NCBI GenBank assembly: GCA_002792995.1
Contig: PFPJ01000021.1
Location: 1-10,539, forward strand
Length of the DNA: 10,539 bases
Direction of reading: 5' to 3'
From: Candidatus Magasanikbacteria bacterium CG_4_10_14_0_2_um_filter_41_10
GTDB lineage: Bacteria > Patescibacteriota > Patescibacteriia > Magasanikbacterales > UBA922
The translations under genes and the position numbers were made by a program. Below are positions 6,101 to 10,539 of the stretch, one piece after another. Numbering within the stretch: the first letter of the stretch is position 1; each line of letters begins with the position of its first letter. A model generated the notes under the pieces. The model worked only from the letters and a program-made list of their open reading frames with translations, was not told where the DNA came from and did not search any database.

Positions 6101-7100
6101 TAGTGGTGGCGATGTGACACTTGATCATGTATTTTTTACTCATCCATTTATAGAAACAAATCACAATTACACGGTGTATAATGCGATAATTTGGTTTACG
6201 GGAGGATCACTTGCTATCAATGATTCGGTTTTCGATGAAGGAAATATTGCTATAAAAAATGCACCACATACAAGTGGCTCTGTTGTGGTATCCAATTCGT
6301 CATTTCAGCATTTTGTATCTGCAGAGGGTGTTATACAACTCGATGGAATTTTTCCTACGTTGAATGGAAATACCTTTACCGATAATACAAATGATACTAT
6401 TGAAATTTCAACATATGAATTTTTACAAAATACAACTATTGCCGCTGGAAATAACCTTTCATTTCAATTACTCACCATCCCAACTGACGTAACTGTGGAT
6501 GTGGACGCTGGCACAACGATTGGTCTAAAAACTTCTGGTATATTTTCTATTTATGGAACACTCAATACACATGGCACGAGTGATGCACTAGTATCCATTA
6601 CAAATGCTGGAGGTCAATGGGGAAGAATATCATTCTATCCTGGATCAAAAGGCGTACTCTTGTATACAAATATAACGGGAGGTGGAGCAACGGTAAATCG
6701 TGAAAGTGTAATGCTTGATATAGGCGGTGCAGATGTTACATTTGATCATACAAATATTATGTATGGACGTTGGCCTGGGACGCTTGTTCGTTTAAGAGGG
6801 AGCAACACCTCACTTTTGTCTTGTACGATTGGTTTTGACGAAATTCCAACGGGTATTCCTACGAGCTGGAGTACCACTGCGATCGATGTGAATGGTGGCA
6901 CTACGTCTCTCGATGATGTATTTATTCGAAATGTGAAGTATGGCATTATGGGAAATGCGGGTACCACTGTGACTGCGTCTCACATGGACGGCCGCAACTT
7001 TGAAAATGTTCGGTACAATAAGTGGTGGCCGGATACGATGGTGGAGTTTGTTGAAGAGGAATCACAAACAAACACTTCTTCCACGCCTTCTGATGCATAG
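3195..7100 (+). CDS. Giant secreted C39-like peptidase/Ig/lamin-tail/beta-helix protein
   Basis: 1301 residues, exported. A signal peptide spans about 1-29 (basic start, F-rich core, probable cleavage after PIHA). Residues about 31-195 are a peptidase C39-like domain: VPFKSQVPPG, then NCGQTS with Cys50, GHFMLAL with His148 and VHDPGK with Asp164, a complete Cys-His-Asp triad. A linker (about 200-275) leads to an Ig-like beta domain (about 280-396) with a VPVQIQNTGNSKWNP motif like NBR1-type Ig folds. A Gly/Ser hinge (450-470) precedes a bacterial Ig-like domain (478-565, ending in DTTAP) and an FN3-like domain (about 566-658). Residues about 662-815 form a lamin-tail domain (VIVNEIAW, EWMELKN, DLSGW). 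The rest (about 855-1280) is a right-handed parallel beta-helix with repeated Asn/Asp/Gly turns. There is no C-terminal helix or LPxTG anchor. The role is inferred: cell-surface or released protein for adhesion, glycan binding or peptide cleavage. The start ATG lacks an SD and is probably translationally coupled to the upstream gene 12 bases away. Confidence 0.85.
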   Translation: MRRGNIHKNLFIFFFCIFFNVFLSFPIHAVIDVPFKSQVPPGSWSNTLNCGQTSLEMMFSLLENREPSEDNIKKIDDWLYSTFSDPINSYSGSVTDIKELTKVSQDYKGYNESYYGSGDLEWLKSMLSSGQPVIVGVHINMDVGKKGHFMLALWIEGDEIVVHDPGKTIGAYRSFPLDQFLSSWVLQNNAYVVVKKEKDDSKKEYSASQIFEEGKNLEAPTLFQTITNFVSNFFANIFHSSNNNAQTQQPETLVQENSVQGEDTELSEEPVPIVYGAAFVPSDITMDVFSEQTTALVPVQIQNTGNSKWNPKKISLNVVGGVDKNSRWYADGWVTKLRPAVISSSVKPNQITTVQVPISLVSDLSIPFRLQLVRQNDSQFLPIGTSIATISFHVVEKESRIVDEITSTTSTYTQPNVSPIEKIKEIRKVLGEKIFDTTKKIIDTIAPYIYSGGGSFGGSFSSSSDTTSSNEPAVSLPTLTLDSIIPYSFSVATTSVALFGTKNIVTTGIISSVARSTILFSSSPVWEVLVPLIEGENSVILTPVDDANTYGVSSTLHIIRDTTAPAITSFTSTQDFTTSTDVHLAWSGTEEQSTPIIFNLDMNIDGGEWTSIVTSIEDSSYLFLGERPHTYSFRIQAVDSLGNTSEWRENDGNISLDWPKSVIVNEIAWGGTAASPTYSRDCPKQEWMELKNTTDTDIDLSGWHMLFTSPTGATSSLVLSGSIPSGGYQLLARQDRGQNALAGIPIDTVYQDIDMDNEGMSIILQNDIGRTIDELSFLNGWPAGSIGRSMERMENSWKTSEQVSARGEANGCGGGTIYGSPLQPNDRLWLVRYPFEEYPNLVDDTGKLTLSKDHSPYVLSDEVVIPTGKALIVDSGVELVGRTNNATLIVEGTATFSGTEEHHVRITSSNDASVDIVESGEPSAGDWSHIEVAPGGILNMQYTELSYGGKPFVTSNGFVYGTSQSQVIRSGGDVTLDHVFFTHPFIETNHNYTVYNAIIWFTGGSLAINDSVFDEGNIAIKNAPHTSGSVVVSNSSFQHFVSAEGVIQLDGIFPTLNGNTFTDNTNDTIEISTYEFLQNTTIAAGNNLSFQLLTIPTDVTVDVDAGTTIGLKTSGIFSIYGTLNTHGTSDALVSITNAGGQWGRISFYPGSKGVLLYTNITGGGATVNRESVMLDIGGADVTFDHTNIMYGRWPGTLVRLRGSNTSLLSCTIGFDEIPTGIPTSWSTTAIDVNGGTTSLDDVFIRNVKYGIMGNAGTTVTASHMDGRNFENVRYNKWWPDTMVEFVEEESQTNTSSTPSDA

Positions 7101-7112
7101 ATATATCAATTC

Positions 7113-7121
7113 TGCTATACT
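7113..7121 (+). promoter_or_regulatory. Extended -10 promoter of the pilin-like protein
   Basis: TGC plus TATACT (7113-7121) lies in the 47-base gap after the giant gene. No good -35 is present, which is typical of extended -10 promoters. The start would be near 7128, giving a leader of about 20 nt. No SD precedes the ATG at 7148; the leader ends in a T-run. Confidence 0.55.
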
Positions 7122-7147
7122 TGTGACATCAATCACAACTTTTTTTT

Positions 7148-7939
7148 ATGATTCACTCACAAAAAATGCATCTCGCTATTTTCTTCCCACTCATGATCGT
7201 CATTGGCGTGGGCGTGTTCTGGTATGTCCAGAAAAATCCACTGGGAAGTACGACTTCCGATGTCGCAATAGATACCACCACACCACAAACGACAGATACA
7301 CTCCCAACTGGAGAGCCATCACAAATACAAAAGAATACTCTGGCAAATAATACAACGGGAAAACAGGAACATCCGCTTGCCATTCTCGACAAACAACGTG
7401 TGGAAGATATCTATGCTATTCAGTCAGCACTGGAACATTTTTGGGATATCCATGGGGAATATCCGTATATTGATAAATACTTGAATAAACTTGGTAGAGA
7501 TGGTACGGCGTGTCTCAATGCTGAAGGATTTCAACCTGCAGGTTGTGCTGATCCATATAGGGCTGTCGTCCCGTATGATCCAGGGCTGGGCGCATACTTA
7601 TATATGAGTGATGGAGAATCATATTTTCTTAGGTTTACACAAGATGGGAAAAGTGAAACCTTTCCAGAAGGAGAAGGAATCTACGATTTGACTACTGATG
7701 GTATTGTCCCATTGAGTTATGTTCAGTATGTAGGAGAGGAAGGCGATAGCGATGGAGACCAGCTGGGTGACGCAGAAGAAATAGCCGTAGGATGGGACCC
7801 AAACAATGCAGATACCGATGGTGATGGATTTTCTGATTTTGTAGAAGTCATGAATGGACTGAATCCAAATGGCGATGGGGAACTGCCAAATGGGGAAATG
7901 ATTCGACAGATGTTTCTCTTGATGGCGACAGCACAATAA
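7148..7939 (+). CDS. Membrane-anchored pilin-like protein with calcium-loop repeats
   Basis: The product is 263 residues. A hydrophobic helix at about 8-27 (AIFFPLMIVIGVGVFWYV) anchors it, followed by a Thr/Asn-rich stalk (about 33-72). Residues about 84-107 read RVEDIYAIQSALEHFWDIHGEYP, matching the C-terminal part of the pseudopilin/type IV pilin-like fold (helix, then an E/G-YP turn), though the classical prepilin cleavage motif is absent. Two cysteines (122 and 133) may close a loop before YDPGLGAYLYMS. The C-terminus carries two thrombospondin type 3/EF-hand-like calcium loops (DSDGDQLGDAEE at 200-211 and DTDGDGFSDFVEV at 222-234), each with alternating Asp and the family's xxGxxP spacing (VGWDP, NGLNP). 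These repeats are frequent on secreted CPR proteins. It is probably an extracytoplasmic structural or adhesive protein. An internal start at Met7 is possible. The gene ends just before a strong terminator. Confidence 0.75.
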   Translation: MIHSQKMHLAIFFPLMIVIGVGVFWYVQKNPLGSTTSDVAIDTTTPQTTDTLPTGEPSQIQKNTLANNTTGKQEHPLAILDKQRVEDIYAIQSALEHFWDIHGEYPYIDKYLNKLGRDGTACLNAEGFQPAGCADPYRAVVPYDPGLGAYLYMSDGESYFLRFTQDGKSETFPEGEGIYDLTTDGIVPLSYVQYVGEEGDSDGDQLGDAEEIAVGWDPNNADTDGDGFSDFVEVMNGLNPNGDGELPNGEMIRQMFLLMATAQ

Positions 7940-7962
7940 CAGGGGGCAGATAGAACGTATAT

Positions 7963-7991
7963 AAAACCCGCTTGGTTGAGCGGGTTTTTTT
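7963..7991 (+). terminator. Intrinsic terminator after the pilin-like gene
   Basis: AAAACCCGCT (7963-7972) pairs with AGCGGGTTTT (7979-7988) around the loop TGGTTG, and seven Ts run from 7985 to 7991. This is a textbook Rho-independent terminator. It lies immediately upstream of the helicase promoter, so the helicase has its own transcription unit. Confidence 0.9.
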
Positions 7992-7997
7992 ATTGTA

Positions 7998-8006
7998 TGA
8001 TATAGT
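7998..8006 (+). promoter_or_regulatory. Extended -10 promoter giving a nearly leaderless helicase mRNA
   Basis: TGA plus TATAGT (7998-8006) sits only 9 bases before the helicase ATG at 8016. The predicted start, about 8013, leaves a leader of roughly three bases and no room for an SD. The -35 position falls inside the preceding terminator stem and does not match consensus. Confidence 0.6.
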
Positions 8007-8015
8007 GAATATCTT

Positions 8016-9377
8016 ATGAAAAAGAAAACAGCTCCGAAAGGAAAGATTGAGCTCAATCCACAATTCAAGCGTGCGTATGAGTTGATGGAGAACTCACATA
8101 AACATTTATTTATTACTGGTCGAGCTGGGACAGGGAAGTCCACACTGCTCACGTATTTTCGTGAACATACAAAAAAAGAGATTGTCGTCCTCGCCCCAAC
8201 AGGTGTCGCGGCTGTCAATATCAAAGGGCAAACGATTCATTCCTTTTTTGGATTCAAGCCAGATGTAACTCTTCAAAAAATACGAAAACAAAGTACGTCA
8301 GCAGAAGAAAGTATCTACAAAAAACTCGATGCAATTGTGATCGATGAAATATCCATGGTGCGTGCAGACTTGCTCGATTGTATCGACAAGTTTATGAGAC
8401 TCAATGGAAAAAATAAAAATCGTCCTTTTGGTGGTGCACAGATGATATTCATTGGCGATCTGTATCAGTTGCCACCCGTACTGACGTCAGAAGACAAACA
8501 TCCCTTTCTTCAGAAATATACAAGTCCTTATTTTTTTGCGTCCCATGTATTTTCTCAGCAACAGACGTTGTTGTCAGATGCGGGAGAGTTTGCCTTGGAA
8601 TTTGTCGAACTGGAAAAAATATATCGACAAAAGGATGCGGAGTTTATACATATATTGAATGCCATTCGTGATAATACGGTGACTGAAAAACAAATTGCTG
8701 TTATCAATGCGAAGTATGACTCGACGTATGAACCAGAGCAAGAAGATTTTGAAATTTATCTCACGACGACAAACGATATGGCTGCGCGGATCAATGAAAA
8801 AGAATTGGCAAAACTGGGAGAAACAGTTTGGACGTTTCGTGGAACGCGGTCGGGAAAGTTTGAACAAAAATTGTTGCCAACAGATGACGCACTCGAAGTA
8901 AAAGTAGGGTCGCAGATAATGTTACTCAATAATGATCGACAGGGGAGATGGATCAATGGAACTATTGGAAAAATTGAAGGAATCGCTAAGGACAATGGCA
9001 TGACCCTTGTGTGGGTAGAACTTGCAGATGGTACGGTTGAATTAGTAGCACCGCATACGTGGGATATGTATGAATATACGTATGACAAGCAAAAAGGACA
9101 TATCGAAACCGATGTTATCGGCTCGTTCACTCAGTATCCATTCAAACTCGCATGGGCTGTCACGATTCACAAAGCACAAGGAAAAACATTCGATAATGTT
9201 ATTCTTGATATTGGTCGTGGAACGTTTGCTCCTGGTCAGCTCTATGTTGCATTGTCTCGGTGTACTCGGCTCGAAGGGATCGTCCTCGCTACACAAATTA
9301 GTAAACGGAACGTTTGGACAGATATGGATGTGGTGAAGTTTGTGACGAGATTTCAAGATACGAAAACACAGAAATAA
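8016..9377 (+). CDS. PIF1/RecD-like superfamily 1 DNA helicase
   Basis: The product is 453 residues, an ATP-dependent SF1B (5'-3') helicase by family. Motif I/Walker A is GRAGTGKST (35-43), motif Ia is LAPTGVAAVN (59-68), motif II is IDEISMV (109-115), motif III is GDLYQLPPV (147-155), motif V is TIHKAQGKTF (383-392) and motif VI is YVALSRC (410-416). The DEISMVRADLLD segment and the HSFFGF element are typical of the PIF1 branch. There is no large N- or C-terminal accessory domain, so it is a compact bacterial PIF1-like protein. Family members unwind G-quadruplexes, R-loops and replication intermediates; the exact role here is unknown. The ATG follows a TATAGT box with almost no leader. The start MKKKTAPKGK is basic and natural. 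The gene stands alone between a terminator and the tRNA. Confidence 0.9.
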   Translation: MKKKTAPKGKIELNPQFKRAYELMENSHKHLFITGRAGTGKSTLLTYFREHTKKEIVVLAPTGVAAVNIKGQTIHSFFGFKPDVTLQKIRKQSTSAEESIYKKLDAIVIDEISMVRADLLDCIDKFMRLNGKNKNRPFGGAQMIFIGDLYQLPPVLTSEDKHPFLQKYTSPYFFASHVFSQQQTLLSDAGEFALEFVELEKIYRQKDAEFIHILNAIRDNTVTEKQIAVINAKYDSTYEPEQEDFEIYLTTTNDMAARINEKELAKLGETVWTFRGTRSGKFEQKLLPTDDALEVKVGSQIMLLNNDRQGRWINGTIGKIEGIAKDNGMTLVWVELADGTVELVAPHTWDMYEYTYDKQKGHIETDVIGSFTQYPFKLAWAVTIHKAQGKTFDNVILDIGRGTFAPGQLYVALSRCTRLEGIVLATQISKRNVWTDMDVVKFVTRFQDTKTQK

Positions 9378-9381
9378 TATA

Positions 9382-9411
9382 TGGACAACAGAGGTATGAT
9401 GGCTATACAAT
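9382..9411 (+). promoter_or_regulatory. Promoter of tRNA-Gly
   Basis: TGGACA (9382-9387), an 18-base spacer and TACAAT (9406-9411), each one base from consensus, predict a start at about 9418. That is a few bases before the mature tRNA 5' end at 9421. Confidence 0.6.
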
Positions 9412-9420
9412 AATACTCAT

Positions 9421-9492
9421 GCGGGTATCGTATAGTGGTTATTATCGATGCTTCCCAAGCATCAGAGACGGGTTCGATTCCCGTTACCCGCT
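9421..9492 (+). tRNA. tRNA-Gly (anticodon CCC)
   Basis: The acceptor GCGGGTA (9421-9427) pairs perfectly with TACCCGC (9485-9491). The anticodon stem GATGC/GCATC encloses the loop TTCCCAA with CCC at 9454-9456. The T stem ACGGG/CCCGT encloses TTCGATT. The D arm holds TAGTGGTTA. The discriminator is T at 9492, as in bacterial tRNA-Gly. CCA is not encoded (TCAAG follows), so it must be added by the CCA-adding enzyme. The anticodon reads GGG codons only, implying another Gly tRNA elsewhere. Confidence 0.95.
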
Positions 9493-9518
9493 CAAGTTTA
9501 ATTTTTTTAAAACAAAAA

Positions 9519-9540
9519 CAACCCATGTATTGAGTTGCTT
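9519..9540. terminator. Bidirectional terminator between tRNA and convergent gene
   Basis: CAACCC (9519-9524) pairs with GAGTTG (9532-9537) around a 7-base loop. On the minus strand the stem is followed by TTTTTGTTTT (9509-9518), which ends the transcript of the gene at 9602-10321. On the plus strand only CTTTT follows (9538-9542), so it is weaker for the tRNA. The T-rich stretch at 9502-9508 just after the tRNA may also help. Confidence 0.6.
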
Positions 9541-9542
9541 TT

Positions 9543-9596
9543 GACCTTTCCCCCGACGAGTAGCGTTTCCCATAGAGGGAAGGTCATCGTCGTCGG
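9543..9596. repeat. Interlocking inverted repeats (pseudoknot-capable)
   Basis: GACCTT (9543-9548) pairs with AAGGTC (9580-9585), and CCGACGA (9553-9559) pairs with TCGTCGG (9590-9596). The order is A-B-A'-B', which cannot form two nested stems but can form a pseudoknot. A third stem, TTCCC (9567-9571) with GGGAA (9577-9581), lies inside and partly competes with A'. The block sits just downstream of the minus-strand gene's stop (9602) and before its terminator, so it would be in that mRNA's 3' UTR. Confidence 0.5.
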
Positions 9597-9601
9597 AGGT
9601 T

Positions 9602-10321
9602 TCAGATACGTGCTTTTTTTCCTTCGCGGCACGCTCTTTCGTACTCCTCCCTTAGTCTCGTGCTTCGGGCAGTCCACCTTTGGTAGAGCCGTGTGCAACA
9701 GCTACGAATCAGCCACTCTCCGAGTTTGATATCGAACATGGTCGCTCGGAGTAGCTTACTTGTTTTTGGTGCACGTATGTGGTTCCACCACCACATTCCA
9801 AGCCACTTGCGTTGTGCGCCGTGGTGTTTGGCATGGAAGTGGGAGACGTAAGGACCGTTTACATGTGTCCAGAGGTGCCAGATGTCGTAGCAGAACATCA
9901 GACAAGCGGCCCCCAGTATATAAGAGAGACATGCCAGCACCGCCGAAATGATTACATTCTGCTCGTGATCTGTGAGGATCATCGCGCACGCGATCACAAG
10001 GCAGATGCGCACAGCCCGGAACACGATTACGATTCGAATCGGCGTCCAGCGCTCGTGGGACCACAGATTTTTCCACACCCATACTACATGTTCACGCCCT
10101 TTCCCATGAAGGCTGTAGCTGATGAAGCCCTGACGGTCTTCTACTATGGGTACTTCGTGGGGAATATCTCGGTGGTGCATGAGATGTGACCATCCGTACA
10201 ATCCTAGAGATATCGCTGTCCCAGGATTACGAAGCCATCCGTAGTGTGTAGCAGCATGCAGATGGGTGATGGTGAATCCCATGGAGATGAAGCCCAGTAT
10301 GAAAAGAGCAAAGAAAAGCAC
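9602..10321 (-). CDS. Histidine-box membrane protein, fatty acid hydroxylase/desaturase-like
   Basis: The product is 239 residues from the GTG at 10321, chosen because AGGAGG (10328-10333) lies 6 bases upstream. The frame extends 8 codons further to a GTG at 10345, but that version would contain the SD itself. Hydrophobic segments lie at about 2-19 and, as a long stretch, at about 96-144. Histidine clusters: HLHAATH (20-26), SHLMHHRD (45-52), YDIWHLWTH (145-153) and HFHAKHHG (161-168). The HxxxH and HxxHH spacings match the di-iron centre of membrane fatty acid hydroxylases, sterol desaturases and carotene hydroxylases. A C-terminal third HxxHH box is missing, so the HxxHH at 46-50 may replace it, or this is a divergent family. 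The basic C-terminus (215-239) is probably cytoplasmic. The gene is visibly GC-richer than its neighbours and in the opposite orientation, suggesting transfer. The substrate is unknown. Confidence 0.7.
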   Translation of the reverse strand: MLFFALFILGFISMGFTITHLHAATHYGWLRNPGTAISLGLYGWSHLMHHRDIPHEVPIVEDRQGFISYSLHGKGREHVVWVWKNLWSHERWTPIRIVIVFRAVRICLVIACAMILTDHEQNVIISAVLACLSYILGAACLMFCYDIWHLWTHVNGPYVSHFHAKHHGAQRKWLGMWWWNHIRAPKTSKLLRATMFDIKLGEWLIRSCCTRLYQRWTARSTRLREEYERACREGKKARI

Positions 10322-10369
10322 GGCGTTCCTCCTTGATAATGTCACCTATACCGAATAAGCGAACAAAAG

Positions 10370-10398
10370 ACAGTATCATAAAAAGTTATATCAGTCAA
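10370..10398 (-). promoter_or_regulatory. Promoter of the histidine-box gene
   Basis: On the minus strand TTGACT (10398-10393), a 17-base spacer and TACTGT (10375-10370), preceded by TGA, form an extended -10 promoter. Transcription would start near 10363, leaving a leader of about 40 nt with AGGAGG before the GTG. Confidence 0.55.
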
Positions 10399-10433
10399 TA
10401 TTAGTATGTATTTCTCTGGGGATATGAGACCCC

Positions 10434-10462
10434 TTGACAAATCCTTCCTTTTCTGGTATAGT
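10434..10462 (+). promoter_or_regulatory. Near-consensus promoter for a gene beyond the window
   Basis: TTGACA (10434-10439), a 17-base spacer and TATAGT (10457-10462) with an upstream TGG give both a perfect -35 and an extended -10. With the promoter at 160-188 it is one of the two strongest in the window. A GGGG/CCCC inverted repeat (10418-10421 with 10430-10433) touches the -35 box and could be an operator. No ORF begins before the window ends. Confidence 0.75.
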
Positions 10463-10477
10463 TCTGCATTCATATAA

Positions 10478-10513
10478 GCTGGAACATCTGTATCAACTTT
10501 TGGTACGTCCAGC
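10478..10513 (+). promoter_or_regulatory. Structured 5' leader downstream of the strong promoter
   Basis: GCTGGA (10478-10483) pairs with TCCAGC (10508-10513), enclosing a second stem, GTATCAA with TTGGTAC, around a CTT loop. The stem begins about 10 nt after the predicted transcription start. It may be the first arm of a noncoding RNA or a regulatory leader; the window ends too soon to decide. Confidence 0.45.
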
Positions 10514-10539
10514 GACTCGCTTCTTCTCTGTCATATATT

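Noticed and set aside
9421..9600. tRNA-Gly as an integration attachment site
   Set aside because: No second copy of the tRNA 3' end is present in the window, and there is no integrase.
1..10539. TGA recoded as glycine (Absconditabacteria/Gracilibacteria code)
   Set aside because: The large genes have no in-frame TGA where Gly is expected, and the 9602 gene ends naturally at TGA before its terminator.

Overview
The window looks like a chromosomal fragment of an uncultivated, small-genome bacterium of the Candidate Phyla Radiation (Patescibacteria). This is an inference from gene content and style. The window has a giant secreted protein joining a C39-like peptidase, Ig-like domains, a lamin-tail domain and a parallel beta-helix. 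It also has a membrane-anchored protein ending in DxDGDG calcium-loop repeats, a PIF1-like helicase, a tRNA without an encoded CCA, almost no Shine-Dalgarno sites before several starts, and promoters lying almost on top of start codons. The standard bacterial code applies: TAA, TAG and TGA all act as stops. Base composition is moderately AT-rich, with an AT-richer block at about 2570-3900 and a visibly GC-richer block at about 9600-10320.

Layout. Positions 1-69 hold the probable C-terminus of an upstream gene. Positions 70-822 hold no conventional gene of ordinary size. They hold a consensus promoter (160-188), then a run of about ten stable hairpins, a possible 45-codon ORF with a sequestered ribosome binding site, a perfect anti-SD match followed by a 5-codon ORF, and a strong intrinsic terminator (624-674). 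I read this as one transcription unit of about 480 nt, either a structured noncoding RNA or a translated leader/attenuator. It is the most interesting part of the window. Positions 823-1116 encode a small two-helix membrane protein, and 1224-2495 an MFS drug/H+ antiporter of the TetA-like type. Positions 2568-7100 look like a two-gene operon: a single-pass membrane-anchored protein followed by the 1301-residue exported multidomain protein. Positions 7148-7939 encode a membrane-anchored pilin-like/calcium-loop protein, closed by a good terminator. Positions 8016-9377 encode a PIF1/RecD-type SF1 helicase with a nearly leaderless promoter. tRNA-Gly(CCC) lies at 9421-9492. A terminator and a pseudoknot-like set of inverted repeats then separate it from a convergent minus-strand gene (9602-10321) for a histidine-box membrane protein of the fatty acid hydroxylase/desaturase type. 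Positions 10322-10539 are a divergent promoter region, with a near-consensus plus-strand promoter and a folded leader reading out of the window.

How the genes fit together. Three consecutive genes (2568, 3195, 7148) are exported or membrane-anchored and probably build or decorate the cell surface. The MFS pump and the small membrane protein lie downstream of the structured leader, which raises the possibility, not shown by sequence alone, of antibiotic-type attenuation. The helicase and tRNA are housekeeping. The GC-richer hydroxylase-like gene next to the tRNA may be a later arrival.
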